Assembly: GCA_963170055.1 (NCBI GenBank)
Contig: CAUJGJ010000040.1
Location: forward strand, 1,101,401 to 1,165,400
DNA from: Halisarca cf. caerulea
Lineage: Eukaryota; Porifera; Demospongiae; Chondrillida; Halisarcidae
DNA: 64,000 nucleotides
Direction: 5' to 3'
Positions 1 to 9,439 of the stretch are shown here, in pieces (position 1 is the first letter of the stretch; every line of letters begins with the position of its first letter). Made by a program: the position numbers and the translations under genes. The notes beneath the pieces are model-generated. The model was given only the letters and a program-made list of their open reading frames with translations. It made no database searches and was not told where the DNA came from.

Positions 1-2
1 TG

Positions 3-914
3 TGTGACTTCCGTATCTACATCGGGGCCGAGGGAAACACTGTCAACAGTCGGGGGTCAAAGGTGGTGCTAGATCTTGCACAAGATCTCTTTGGCAAAGG
101 ATACCACCTGTACTTTGATAACTTCTTCAGCTCCGTTGAGTTGGCAGAAGAGCTACTAATCCACCAGACTGGTATGATTGCCACCACTCAAGCCAACAGA
201 CGACACTTTCCAAGGCAACTGAGGAAAGTTAGCCAAGAACGCGGGCAGGCCAAATCAGCAAAGGTGGGGAACGTGGAATGTTTTGCTTGGCAAGATAAGA
301 AACAGGTAAACTTCCTCAACACCATCACTGACCCACATCAGAAGACCACAGTCAAGAGGAAGAAGAAAGACGGAAGCAGTGTCACTGTTGATTGCCCAGA
401 AAGCGTGAAGCTGTACAATGCCAACATGGGAGGGGTGGACAATGCTGACACTAAGCGAAAGGTATACAGCTGCTCCAGGTGTTCCACAAAGTGGTGGATG
501 CGCATATTTTACTTCGGCTTAGATGTGGCCGTCGTAAACGCGCACATCATCCAGCAAGACACTCCCAACTGCCCGAAAACGACGCAGAAAGAATTTAGGA
601 TGGAACTGGTGAAGGAACTCCTATCTATGCATTCCGTACGCAAGATTTCTGGGAGCAGGTCCGTGGATGGTGGTCCTTCGCGCTACATCGAGCGACACTG
701 GCCAATGAAGCTAGAGAAGTCGTTGCACTGCAGAATCTGCAGCCAAGCAAAGACGAGACGGCGCACCAGCTACGGGTGAAAGCAGTGCTGTTCAGCTGGG
801 CCAGTTCAACTCTGTGTCATACCGTGCTTTAGGCTCTATCACACTAAAACAAATCCATGCACACGTGTATGCCAGCCATTTTGTTTTCCGCATAGTATCG
901 TATATTATTTGTAA
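3..914 (+). pseudogene. piggyBac transposase, C-terminal part, broken in the cysteine-rich domain
   Basis: The reading frame is already open at base 3, so the N-terminal part, including the first catalytic Asp, lies outside the window. Visible are the second catalytic Asp in YHLYFDNFF and the third in GGVDNAD, followed by the aromatic-rich segment typical of DDE_Tnp_1_7. The frame stops at TGA 777-779 just after the first zinc pair (HCRIC). Read past this stop, the same frame continues as KQCC...VQLC...PCFRLYHT to TAA 912-914, which is the rest of the piggyBac cysteine-rich domain. The TGA sits exactly where a Cys would complete a CxxC pair, so it is most simply a mutated TGC or TGT. The enzyme would have cut and pasted DNA at TTAA sites; this copy would lack its C-terminal DNA-binding zinc domain. 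Family call is firm; pseudogene status is inferred from the stop. Confidence 0.9.
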
Positions 915-1361
915 ATCTCGGTAAAACACATGAACTCTTAGACGCTCTATTTCTTCTGTACAAGTTCATTGCACGCTAGAACTGTATTACATGTGTATTC
1001 CCTCTTTATTTAGTACACGAACCAAATAATAGATTAATCGCATAAACGTTAATATTTTGAATGTGAGGGCCTATGATCCACTAAAGTGGATGGCGAACGG
1101 GAGGGGTGTAGATAATTGCGCGCGCATGAATGAAAAAGGGTTAATACCCGCGAAAATTTCAAAATAAAGAAAATTTTCGGATTCGCAAAAATTTGAACCC
1201 TCAAAATTTTCTACCCATACGGTATATATGTAGACAAGATGCCGATGACGATAGATCACAATATCCACCCCATACGATGTGTATAATTTATTTCAAGAGG
1301 TATCTTGCAAAGAACTTTAGCTATATGGTCACCTCCATGTCCACTAAGTGCTAGAAATTTT
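915..1361. other. non-coding stretch, probable 3' flank of the piggyBac copy
   Basis: No gene is visible. A small palindrome, TCCACTAAAGTGGA, at about 1077-1090 resembles the GCCACTTTAGTGGC palindromes found just inside the ends of the piggyBac-type MITE at 16309-17119 and related elements, so the transposon end may lie near 1075-1110. I could not define a TIR or a TTAA duplication here. Confidence 0.3.
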
Positions 1362-1505
1362 CCTCAGTGGACGGATGACGATGCTGAGCTTCTCCTCAAC
1401 ATAGTGTTTGATCATATGATCGAGAAAATGTCAGAATACCTTGACTGAGGATCAATTAGAAATAAGTATGGCGATATTAGAGACCGCATCGCCAAACACC
1501 TGGCC
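1362..1505 (+). pseudogene. fragment of a Myb/SANT-like transposon-associated domain
   Basis: The frame from 1362 reads PQWTDDDAELLLN, then a diverged stretch ending EYLD, a TGA, and GSIRNKYGDIRDRIAKHL. This matches my memory of a domain common in invertebrate transposon-linked proteins, where WTDDE-ELLL is followed by DWES and KYGDI; the TGA falls where the Trp of DWES would be (TGG to TGA). No longer reading frame surrounds it. I treat it as a decayed coding remnant. The family resemblance is recalled, not computed. Confidence 0.4.
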
Positions 1506-2255
1506 AGAATTGCTGATATATAACAGCATAGGGAAAGGACTTCCCTCATCGTCCAGACGAGATAAAAAAAGGCAGTAGTTACTTCCAAATATCGCCAAGC
1601 AGGCTGGGAGAGAAAGTGGGCCGGTAAGAGTAGTAATGCTCTTAGTCTACTTCGATTTAACCGTCTTAGGCGTATCAAGCACCCTCTGGGGGTCAAAAAC
1701 GGGGCGAGGTACGCTAGTCTTTTCCTCTTACACAGAAAGTAGGCACTCTAGAGCAATATAGATTTGTAGGCATGCGAATAGATGCTAATCAAAGTCGACA
1801 AGAGAGCCAAGAGGCAGTGATGATACGACGATCCATCTTCTTTTACCATGGACAAACAACGAAACAGCTGTTTACACAACGATGAAACATTCCCAGATAC
1901 AAACTTTTCCGCTTTCTTTTGAGGATACGAATATTTACGGAAACAGGAAACAATTTCACCGTTGTCATGTAAACGAAAGGCCTAATCACAACAATTACCA
2001 CAGATATTGTTCCGGATATGAGTGAAATCATTGTCGTGTAAATGTAGCCTTAAGATATACCACAAGGTGTTCCATGGGCTTCACTATATACTCATGCACA
2101 TGTAAAACAGACCGATTGATTTCCCCCTTCAATAACGGCGGCCATTTTTATGTCCAAATCAGACATAGCATATCTGCGTAAGTCTCCAGTATAAGTTTCA
2201 TAGACATAGTGTCCGTACTAAATAGAGGAGAAGAAGGCAAGTATATGGTATAACT
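1506..2255. repeat. non-coding; right end of a foldback repeat (FB-A family)
   Basis: No gene is seen. The last part, about 2030-2180, matches 20870-21010, sharing the phrase AACGGCGGCCATTTTT and the terminal motif ending in CTGCGTA at 2180. This is one end of the FB-A family, described at 5657-6545 and 19393-22483. The left boundary of this copy is not resolved. Confidence 0.45.
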
Positions 2256-2445
2256 CATAGAAAAGTTGTCGTTTCGCACACCAACTTGTACTTGTTCTCG
2301 TACTCGTTGGGGCAACGAGTCGTACTCGTTTGGGCAACGAGTCGTACTCATTTGGGCAACGAGTCGTACTCGTTCGCCTGCAACTCGTTTTCGTTGTGGC
2401 TCCAACTCGTACTTACGTACGAAACTTGTGAAAGTTCTTAGTTTA
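2256..2445 (+). repeat. 22-bp minisatellite upstream of the mariner gene
   Basis: Three to four imperfect copies of a 22-bp unit around CAACGAGTCGTACTCGTTT lie at about 2308-2375, with degenerate copies on each side. The same 22-bp unit with minor changes forms a second array at 9440-9620. The left edge here (2256-2276, CATAGAAAAGTTGTCGTTTC) is the reverse complement of the right edge of the second array (9618-9642). The shared unit and mirrored edges suggest that both are subterminal repeats of one transposon family. Confidence 0.6.
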
Positions 2446-2506
2446 GCCTTTCCGTAGAGTGTTGTTGGAGCTAATTTCTCTTCAGCTGTTTTTTGGACAT
2501 GCATTC

Positions 2507-3505
2507 ATGGTATATCCAGACTATCTAAAGCAACGGATCATTCACCTTCATGGCGAAGGCAGAAGTTGCCGGAACATTGCCGACAGCCTTTTCGAAGAGG
2601 GACAAAAGTGTACCTACGAAGGAGTGAGAAAGTTTCTGATACATTATAAAGCAAGTGGTAAGACTTCAAGGAAACCAGGAAGTGGCGCGGTGCAGAAATT
2701 TTCGGATGACATCAGGAGAGCTATCGATGTTCAAATGGAGAAAGATGACAAAACGACTGGAGCAGAACTCAAGCGAGTTCTTGGCGATCGTGGTCACGAG
2801 ACATCTGTTTCTTCGGCACTTCGATGGAGAACGCAGTCAGGATGGACTTCAAAGGGCACCAGCTACTCCCAAATGATCAGGGACGCAAACAAGATTAAGC
2901 GTTTAGAGTGGTCAAGATCTCAAGTTGGTGCAACCTTCGAGGATGTTATCTTTTCTGATGAGTCTTCAATCCAAATCGAAACGCACAGACGCACACACTG
3001 CTACAAGAGAGGCCAGAAACCCCGCTACAAACCGAGGCCCAAACACCCCGTTAAAGTGCATGTCTGGGGAGGGATAAGTTGTCGAGGAAAAACAACACTT
3101 TGCATTTTTGAGGGGAAAATGGATGCTGCTTTGTTCACTTCAATTTTGGAAGTTTCTTTACTCCCTTTTATCTGCATCGTGTATCCAGATGGGCACAAGT
3201 TCATGCAGGATAACGATCCAAAACATTGCTCAAGACATGTCAGGGCTTTTTATGAAGAAAATGCGGTCAGCTGGTGGCCAACTCCCCCAGAGTCTCCCGA
3301 TCTGAACCCCATTGAAAACCTGTGGCATGAGCTAAAAGAATTCATTCGGCGAGTTGTGAAGCCTCATACTAAGGCAGACATAATTGAAGGAATAAAGGTT
3401 TTCTGGGCAACAGTGACTGTCGAGAAGTGCAGAAAGTACATTGGGCACTTGGACAAAGTCATCCCTGCTGTTATAGAGTGTAAAGGTGGTCCATCAGGAT
3501 ATTAA
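2507..3505 (+). CDS. Tc1/mariner-type transposase (DD34E)
   Basis: A 332-aa protein if started at ATG 2507 (MVYPDYLKQRI); the frame is open a little further upstream but without an ATG. The N-terminal about 110 residues form paired-type helix-turn-helix segments (IADSLFEEG...YEGVRKFL). The catalytic core shows FSDESS, MQDNDPKH and SPDLNPIENLWHELK; 34 residues lie between the second Asp and the Glu, the DD34E spacing of Tc1 elements. WGGIS and the SPDLNPIE box are family hallmarks. The product would excise and reinsert its element at TA sites in the nucleus. The frame has no stops or obvious lesions and is close to the normal Tc1 length of about 340 aa. I could not find matching terminal inverted repeats on both sides, so autonomy of the element is unproven. 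A 22-bp minisatellite lies directly upstream. Confidence 0.93.
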   Translation: MVYPDYLKQRIIHLHGEGRSCRNIADSLFEEGQKCTYEGVRKFLIHYKASGKTSRKPGSGAVQKFSDDIRRAIDVQMEKDDKTTGAELKRVLGDRGHETSVSSALRWRTQSGWTSKGTSYSQMIRDANKIKRLEWSRSQVGATFEDVIFSDESSIQIETHRRTHCYKRGQKPRYKPRPKHPVKVHVWGGISCRGKTTLCIFEGKMDAALFTSILEVSLLPFICIVYPDGHKFMQDNDPKHCSRHVRAFYEENAVSWWPTPPESPDLNPIENLWHELKEFIRRVVKPHTKADIIEGIKVFWATVTVEKCRKYIGHLDKVIPAVIECKGGPSGY

Positions 3506-3795
3506 CTGATTATATATAACATTGCAAATTATTTCATTATTGTTGTGTATGTTCATTGTATGTTATTGTCTTACGTATATGTGCACATCATTTTAGTATC
3601 CATACAAGACTATAGTGTCTTAGGAACTTATTAAACATAGTACATTATTATATTAACCATGGATATGATAAACAAGAAGCAAATATTACAACAAAAATGA
3701 GCATAATGCTCGAGGAACAGAATTCTGAATAATATAATGATACAAGCAGAAACATGCTAAAGAAATTGAAAACACAATCGGTTACAGTACTGTAC
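3506..3795. other. non-coding gap
   Basis: AT-rich sequence between the convergent mariner gene and the BEN-like gene. No structure was recognised. Confidence 0.4.
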
Positions 3796-4113
3796 TTACA
3801 AACGACTAAAGTTGGCCTTCTTCCTCAGTCGGAGCCTGGCCGACTGCATCTTGAGCTGTTGTCCACTTCTTCTCAAAAGTTCCTGGGGAGCTGTGATAGC
3901 TTGTAAATTTAGAAATCCTAACTCCCTCTGTGGCAATGCTGGTACCCCCGGCCAGCCTCTTGGAGTGCACTGCTGTAGTACACTATCACCAAATATAGCC
4001 TAATTTGAGAGCTTTACAGCCAACTGTCCAATTTTTTCTTTTTCAACCATGTCCCTATATGTAGACAGCACATGATGAACTGGCTTTAAATTTGGATCTC
4101 TCAATCCTGCTTG
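3796..4113 (-). pseudogene. BEN-domain-like 3' portion, out of frame with the upstream exon and carrying one stop
   Basis: On the minus strand from about 4113 one frame reads DPNLKPVHHVLSTYRDMVEK, continues through LAVKLSN, a TAG at 4000-4002, then AIFGDSVLQQCTP, ALPQRELGFL and a basic tail to TAA 3796-3798. QQCTPRG and PALPQREL match what I recall of BEN domains in invertebrate multi-copy proteins. The upstream 531-aa frame overlaps here in a different phase, so either a one-base frameshift or an unrecognised splice (an AG lies just before GGATTGAGAG) separates them. The TAG suggests decay. BEN domains bind DNA and recruit chromatin factors. A GTAAGT at the end could be a further splice donor. 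Confidence 0.5.
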
Positions 4114-5650
4114 ATGAAAGTTCGGTGAAATTTGGATGGATAGGTGGGATAGGCTTTAAATTGCAATCGTTTGGAATGGGGTCTATTGTGATGCCATCCA
4201 GAAAACTGCTGTCCCTCAGAATCTCATCTACTAAGTCACTGGGTGGCTGGGTCTGCACGATATCTGCATGAAGTGACTGTGAGTGTGTGTTGTGTGCATG
4301 AAGTGACTGTGAGTGTGTGTTATCTGTATGTAGTGACTGTGAGTGTGTGTTGTCTGCATGTAGTGACTGTGAGTGTGTGTTGTCTGTATGTAGTGACTGT
4401 GACTGTGTGTTGTCTGTATGAAGTGACTGTGAGTGTGTGTTATCTGCATGTAGTGACTGCGAGTGTGTGTTATCTGCATGTAGTGACTGCGAGTGTGTGT
4501 TGTCTGCATGTAGTGACTGTGAGTGTGTGTTGTCTGTATGTAGTGACTGTGACTGTGACTGTGTGTTGTCTATATGAAGTGACTGTGAGTGTGTGTTGTC
4601 TGCATGTAGTGACTGTGAGTGTGTGTTGTCTGTATGAAGTGACTGTGAGTGTGTGTTATCTGTATGTAGTGACTGTGAGTACATGTCTACATGTGGATGA
4701 GGATGGGCAGTGGACAATGTATTCAATAACAAATCCAATTTGCTTTCAACAACGGATTGCCTTCTGAGAATTTCTTCCAGTAGGGTAAGTAGCATTGGAT
4801 TTGGGTTGGGATGGGATGTGGTAGGTGAGGTGTTCTGTGGTGGTGGTGTGTGCTGCGGTGGTGGGGTGTGCTGTGGTGGTGAGGTGTTCTGTGGTGGTGA
4901 GGTGTTCTGAGGTGGTGGGGTGCGCTGTGGTGGTGAGGTGTTCTGAGGTGGTGGGGTGTGCTGTGGTGGTGGGGTGTGCTGCGGTGGTGGGGTGTGCTGT
5001 GGTGGTGGGGTGTGCTGCAGTGGTGAGGTGCACTGTGGTGGTGGGGTGTGCTGCGGTGGTGGGGTGTGCTGTGGTGGTGGGGTGTGCTGCAGTGGTGAGG
5101 TGCACTGTGGTGGTGGGGTGTGCTGTGGTGGTGAGGTGTTCTGAGGTGGTGGGGTGCGCTGTGGTGGTAGGGTGTGCTGAGGTGGTGGGGTGCGCTGTGG
5201 TGGTAGGGTGTGCTGCGGTGGTGGGGTGTGCTGTGGTGGTGAGGTGCACTGTGGTGGTGGGGTGTGCTGCAGTGGTGAGGTGTGATGGAGTGTGGTTGGT
5301 GAGGTGTCTGGGGGTGTGGTTGGTAGGGTGTGATGGGGTGTGGCTGTTGAGGTGTCTGGTGGTGTTCTTGTAGGTGCCATCTCCACGTCAATGCAATCAC
5401 CGAAATGTGCTAGATCCAGGATTGCCTGCTGAATGCCACGTGATCTCTTTTGTTGGCTACTGTTGGAGACATCTAAGAGAGGATGACGCCTCTGTAACTT
5501 TGTGACAACTTTTGCTGCCTTTTCTCTCCCCTGCACCTCCTTTACGGCCTGTGTTGACTCTTCATTGACTGTCTTCTTTGCCTTCTGATTGGTGGTCTGG
5601 AAGGGGATGTCATAAGACCCATCCAAGAAGTTGTCTTCCAATTCATACAT
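4055..5650 (-). CDS. low-complexity exon of the BEN-like gene with two in-frame tandem-repeat blocks
   Basis: A 531-codon open frame. Residues 1-120 are charged and non-repetitive (MYELEDNFLDGSYD...). Residues about 122-273 are Pro/His/Thr/Gln-rich repeats of a 6-aa unit (QHTPPP, 18 nt). Residues about 278-315 form a short leucine-rich coiled coil (LLTLLEEILRRQSVVESKLD). Residues about 323-465 are 10-aa repeats (HSQSLHTDNT, 30 nt). The tail DLVDEILRDSSFLDGI is acidic. Both repeat units are multiples of three, so copy-number change keeps the frame. The ends of the frame may be splice sites rather than a true start and stop: an exon at 6680-6829 and the BEN-like segment at 3796-4113 look like parts of the same gene. 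Function unknown; a DNA-binding adaptor role is inferred only from the BEN segment. Confidence 0.55.
   Translation of the reverse strand: MYELEDNFLDGSYDIPFQTTNQKAKKTVNEESTQAVKEVQGREKAAKVVTKLQRRHPLLDVSNSSQQKRSRGIQQAILDLAHFGDCIDVEMAPTRTPPDTSTATPHHTLPTTPPDTSPTTLHHTSPLQHTPPPQCTSPPQHTPPPQHTLPPQRTPPPQHTLPPQRTPPPQNTSPPQHTPPPQCTSPLQHTPPPQHTPPPQHTPPPQCTSPLQHTPPPQHTPPPQHTPPPQHTPPPQNTSPPQRTPPPQNTSPPQNTSPPQHTPPPQHTPPPQNTSPTTSHPNPNPMLLTLLEEILRRQSVVESKLDLLLNTLSTAHPHPHVDMYSQSLHTDNTHSQSLHTDNTHSQSLHADNTHSQSLHIDNTQSQSQSLHTDNTHSQSLHADNTHSQSLHADNTHSQSLHADNTHSQSLHTDNTQSQSLHTDNTHSQSLHADNTHSQSLHTDNTHSQSLHAHNTHSQSLHADIVQTQPPSDLVDEILRDSSFLDGITIDPIPNDCNLKPIPPIHPNFTELSSSRIERSKFKASSSCAVYI
4256..4684 (-). repeat. 30-bp coding minisatellite
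   Basis: About 14 copies of a 30-bp unit (plus strand GTAGTGACTGTGAGTGTGTG plus ten more bases) encode HSQSLHTDNT variants in the minus-strand frame. Two partial 6-bp expansions (GACTGT) keep the frame. Confidence 0.9.
4830..5285 (-). repeat. 18-bp coding minisatellite
   Basis: About 25 copies of GGTGGTGGGGTGTGCTGT and close variants encode QHTPPP-type hexapeptides on the minus strand. Short higher-order groupings of variants recur, showing internal duplication. Confidence 0.9.
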
Positions 5651-5656
5651 CTGTCT

Positions 5657-6545
5657 CCGCAGGTAGGTTATGGCAGATTCGTGGTTACAAAGGGCATCTT
5701 GTGGTTATGACAGGTATGCAATTAAATCGTCACGCCTAATACAAATTATCACGTTCTTACCGTGTGACCATCTTGCTAAAATTCGCGATTTGAATGGTTA
5801 CACCATCAATAGAAGGGATTCTGGCCGACCAAGTTAGCAAATGGATGGTAGTAAACTGTAAACTTTGCGAATTTGCAAGCGATCGAGCTTCAAAAGTTCT
5901 GACTTGCCTCCGAAGTTATGACCGTATGTGCGCGTATAAATTAGCCTCTGTACACTCGAGAACACGTGGTGAACATGTGACCAAGGCTTGAGAAGAACTC
6001 TTGTCCATAAGAAAGTTATGTCCAAAAACGCGGTCGAGCAAACTTTGGTCTATGTATTTGAAACTACGTCAGATTATCCCTTAAGGACCGAACTTCAAAT
6101 GCTGGTTATGGGAAGACTGTAGACCTTGCCGTTCAGTTTATGTCAAGCCGTTTGCTGTTACTACCGTACTTTTGAAGCAGAAATCCTTCGACATAACAGC
6201 GAAGGGATGGACTATCGCTCTCCCATAACCAGGAAAGCAAGATAAGAACATGTTGTGTCTTGTGAATTGACTTGTGTGCTCAAACTCGTAGATTTTCTCG
6301 ACCGCGTTTTTTGAATCTTTACTATTTTCATATGGTGACGGAAAATCGGTCATACAGAAATTACAAAAGATTGTTGGTTGCTTTATGTACACATACATAA
6401 CATATAAAGGTTATACTCGCTGTTTGGGCTGTTTTTTTGGGGCTTGGCATCTACAAGAAGTTAAAACAAGGCCTTGAATTCGAGACACTCGGAAGCGGCA
6501 GCCATTTTGTTTTATGGCAAAACTGGACATAACTTACCTGCATCT
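5657..6545. mobile_element. foldback MITE, FB-A family, in the BEN-like gene
   Basis: The left end starts CGCAGGTAGGTTATGGC (5660) and the right end is GACATAACTTACCTGCA (to 6544); reverse-complemented, the right end matches the left as CAGGT(A)(A/G)GTTATG. The centre (6105-6240) is itself an inverted repeat: GGTTATGGGAAGACTG pairs with TCTCCCATAACC, and TTATGTCAAGCC pairs around ACATAACAGC. No coding capacity. It lies between two exons of the BEN-like gene and abuts the splice region of the downstream exon. Confidence 0.6.
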
Positions 6546-6679
6546 TTGATCCTATGCAGAAGAAACACACTGGTCATAAATTACAGATACAGTACAGTGT
6601 AATGCTTATACAGCAGTTCTTCATTCACATGTAGTACAAGTGTACAGTATGAAGTATACCCATGTATGTAGATACTTAC

Positions 6680-6829
6680 CTATTTCAACAACAACTCCTG
6701 TATGTGTCTGTTTGCTGAAGACAATGGTGCAAGTGTCCCCTCTAGCTGCAGGACAAGGAGTTGTTATCTTAGCCAGTGGCACAGCATTTACGCAATCTTC
6801 TCCTGGCCAGAAAACTAGTGCATGATCAC
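6680..6829 (-). CDS. upstream exon of the BEN-like gene
   Basis: On the minus strand, acceptor GCTATGCAG precedes an open exon DHALVFWPGEDCVNAVPLAK...RGDTCTIVFSKQTHTGVVVEIG, followed by donor GTAAGT. The pattern aromatic-W-x-ED-x-V-x-VPL...GDTC-x-V is one I recall from the N-terminal region of invertebrate BEN-type proteins, a small Tudor/SH3-like beta module. It lies upstream of the 531-codon exon on the same strand. The reading phases of the two exons do not join cleanly as I read them, possibly because of the FB-A insertion at the boundary. Confidence 0.45.
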
Positions 6830-7144
6830 CTGCATAGCAAAGAACAAGCACAAAATATCAATAAACATGTTGTAAGTGGGGAGGACCAACCTAGAAGCGC
6901 TCAAATTACAGGGAAATCATGATACTAATGCCGTGTTCACACTGCGGTAAAAACGACAGCGACGGTGACGATACGGTTGCGGTTCTTCGCTCACATTTAT
7001 CGTTTTCACTTGGGACTGTGAAAGTGACATTATCATGACGTCACCGCCACCGTGACAAGAGTTGCCACGGCGACGTTGACGGTCAAGGCGCAATTTGCGG
7101 CAGATGAAGATATTACCATATCGTGCAAGGAGAAGGAAGAAACA

Positions 7145-8080
7145 ATGGCCTCAAAATGCAAGAAAACTCGCGCTAAGTGGGATTCTGAGGTAGAACGACA
7201 GTTAATCGATACATGGGCAGACATAATGGAGGAGTACAGCGGTCAGATGATGACAAGAAAGAGTAAAGAAGCAATAGCTACAACGCGCCTGAACAAATAT
7301 GTCGTCAAAGAGCTAAATCGCTCAGATCAATATACAGAATGCGAAGTGAGGAATAAGATTGACACCATTATAAAGAAGGGTAAAGGTATGTATATCAATT
7401 ATCAGAAAAAGGGGGAGACCGGAAAAGAATATACACCAGAAGAGGCAGACTTTGATATTGATGCAGCCAAAGCAGCTTGGCCAAATTTTAGAACCTTCTT
7501 TGATAGATTCAAAGACCACCCAGCTCTTGGGCCAGGGTCAGTAGATGACTCTACTGTTGCACCACCGTCAGTAGTTGCAGCTGAAGTAGAAGTAGCTGAG
7601 AATGAGTCTGTGACTCCAGGAGATTCTAGCAGAAGCCACAGCAGGATGTCAAACCGCAGTCTAGAAGACAGTGAGGATACAGAAGAAGGTATTGAAGCAC
7701 AGCAGGACATCCCATTTGATGAAAAGCAGGGTGACGAAACTACTGAGCCGGATGCAAAAAAAGTGAAATCACAAGATCAGCAGGTTGCTCGGGTTGGTAA
7801 ACGCAAAGGAAAGCAAGGTGGAGCTAGCCAGTTTTTGTTATCATTACATGAGATGAACCAGCAACTGCAAGAAAGACAACAGGAGCATGAAAGAAAAATG
7901 CAGCAAGAATCACTGCTGTTTGGACAAAAAATGGAACAAGAAAGAATGAAATTCCAAGTGGACCTGTCCTCAACAATGCAGCAGCAAAGCTCCATGTTCC
8001 AAGCAAATTTGATGAAACAGAACCAGCTATTTCAAGCTGAACTTTTAAAGGAATTGCTTGGGAAAGGTTCCGATAAATAA
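7145..8080 (+). CDS. Harbinger accessory Myb/SANT-like DNA-binding protein
   Basis: 311 aa from ATG 7145; the open frame extends upstream into the TIR region but MASKCKKTRAKWDSEVERQL is the natural start. Residues about 10-100 form a Myb/SANT-like tri-helix (RAKWDSEVERQLIDTWADIM...EVRNKIDTIIKKGK). Residues about 140-240 are acidic, Ser-rich and low complexity, followed by a basic nuclear-localisation-like patch (GKRKGKQ). The C-terminal 80 residues are a Gln/Met-rich coiled coil. In Harbingers this protein binds the TIRs and brings the transposase into the nucleus. The frame is intact. It converges with the transposase gene, with 183 bp between stops. Confidence 0.88.
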   Translation: MASKCKKTRAKWDSEVERQLIDTWADIMEEYSGQMMTRKSKEAIATTRLNKYVVKELNRSDQYTECEVRNKIDTIIKKGKGMYINYQKKGETGKEYTPEEADFDIDAAKAAWPNFRTFFDRFKDHPALGPGSVDDSTVAPPSVVAAEVEVAENESVTPGDSSRSHSRMSNRSLEDSEDTEEGIEAQQDIPFDEKQGDETTEPDAKKVKSQDQQVARVGKRKGKQGGASQFLLSLHEMNQQLQERQQEHERKMQQESLLFGQKMEQERMKFQVDLSSTMQQQSSMFQANLMKQNQLFQAELLKELLGKGSDK

Positions 8081-8263
8081 TCAACTTCATGCGGAATCTA
8101 AGACTTGGACATTTTAGCATCATCACTATGTAACTATTTTATAGCATCACTAAGTATTATTACTGGTATTAATGTGTCAGGTAGGTTACTGGTACCATTA
8201 TTGTTCAATATGTTCAATGAACAGTATCTATTATTAGTACTTAAGTTCATAGTGTTACTATTG

Positions 8264-9019
8264 TCATGGTGCTGGTCTTGTTGCATGAATATACTGAGCA
8301 ATTGCTTCTCTAACACTTGCTCCAGACCCAAGAATCACATTTGCTTGGGAATTGGAAGGTGTGGTGTTTACATAAGCACTTTCATTAGGAAGCCAACCTG
8401 GTTCAAATGGGCACTGGTGACGTTCACACACATTGTGGAGTGCACAGCATACTGTAGCAACCTGACTAACAAAGACAGGGTCATTCAGACAACATTTTCC
8501 ATCCATAATTTTCCAGCGCCCTTTCAAACGTCCAAAAGCCTGTTCCACAACCCGTCTGGTTCTAATTAGGGCGTAGTTGAAGCTGTGCTTGTAGGTAGGC
8601 TGGCCACTTTCAAAGCACTTCATCAACGTAGATGATAAGGGAAATGCAGCATCGGCGACAATATACGGCTTGATGTTAATACCAGAAATGGTGCACTGGG
8701 TGTGTGATAGCCACTCCTCATTTTCAATTTTGTGATGCATAGCACAGTGTCTGTAGGTATATGAATCTCCTACTGATCCAGGCCTGCCTGCATTAATATA
8801 TGTAAACACGCCTCGAGCATCCACACATGCAAGCACTATTATGGCAACGAATTTCTTATAACAGAAGTACGAGTCGCTGAAATTTGTTGGTTTTTTAATC
8901 TGCATGAAAGTGCCATCGAGTGCTCCAGCACAAAATGGCAAACCACACAATGCCTTGAAATCAATCATCACCTGATCCAGTTCGTGGCCTGTTGGGAATT
9001 TAATAGGACTTGGCACCAA
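8264..9019 (-). pseudogene. Harbinger (HARBI1-like) DDE transposase, N-terminally deleted
   Basis: A 251-codon frame that begins without an ATG directly inside the right TIR (in-frame TAA just upstream; first ATG at residue 18). The DDE_Tnp_4 core is complete: Asp in GALDGTFMQI (residue 35), Asp in VADAAFPL (123) and Glu in RRVVEQAFGRLKGRW (159), a DD35E spacing. Full HARBI1-type proteins are about 350-400 aa, so roughly 100-150 N-terminal residues, including the helix-turn-helix, are missing. An internal deletion has joined the catalytic core to the TIR. The catalytic residues remain, but a functional product is unlikely unless supplied with an N-terminus. Confidence 0.85.
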
Positions 9020-9071
9020 TTTTTACCGTCACCGTCGCTGTCGTTTTTACCGCAGTGTGAACATGGCCTAA

Positions 9072-9439
9072 GATTAGCATGCTTGATTATACTGCACGTA
9101 CGTACGAATTATGGTATAAATGTTGTGTGTTAAGGTGTCCGTAAACTCACTCTGTTTAGCTTGGCACGTTCTTCTTGTCCTTGAGTGAGACATCGTAGCG
9201 GTCGGAGGATAAGTTCGTAGTAGAAGTCTTGTGTAGAGATCCAAAAAATCTTGCTTCAGGGTTCACAATAAGTTCTCGGTCAAAAAAAAGATGACACGTT
9301 CAGTAATCGAGCCTTTAAATCCATGTTGGTGATTGTACACAAATAACTGCTAACCACAGTGATAAATTCTTTGGTTTGGTGTTAACGACAAACTTTGAGT
9401 ACAAACAACAAACTGCCAAATATTTCGTCTTCTCTCCAT
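9072..9439. other. non-coding gap
   Basis: Sequence right of the Harbinger insertion. No gene or repeat was recognised. Confidence 0.3.

Larger units (their letters stand above)
6929..9068. mobile_element. PIF/Harbinger transposon with complete TIRs and TSD
   Basis: About 40-bp terminal inverted repeats: left TGCCGTGTTCACACTGCGGT from 6929 and, reverse-complemented, right GGCCATGTTCACACTGCGGT ending at 9068; both continue AAAAACGACAGCGACGGTGA. The element is flanked by TAA (6926-6928 and 9069-9071), the 3-bp TWA-type duplication expected of Harbingers. Inside are the two convergent genes normal for the superfamily: a Myb-like protein (+) and a DDE transposase (-). The transposase is N-terminally deleted, so the element is probably not autonomous now. 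Confidence 0.93.

Noticed and set aside
4243..5373. Plus-strand and other-frame open readings across the BEN-like exon
   Set aside because: Shadows of the two minisatellites, whose units are multiples of three and so stay open in several frames. Only the minus-strand 531-codon frame has non-repetitive flanks with protein character.
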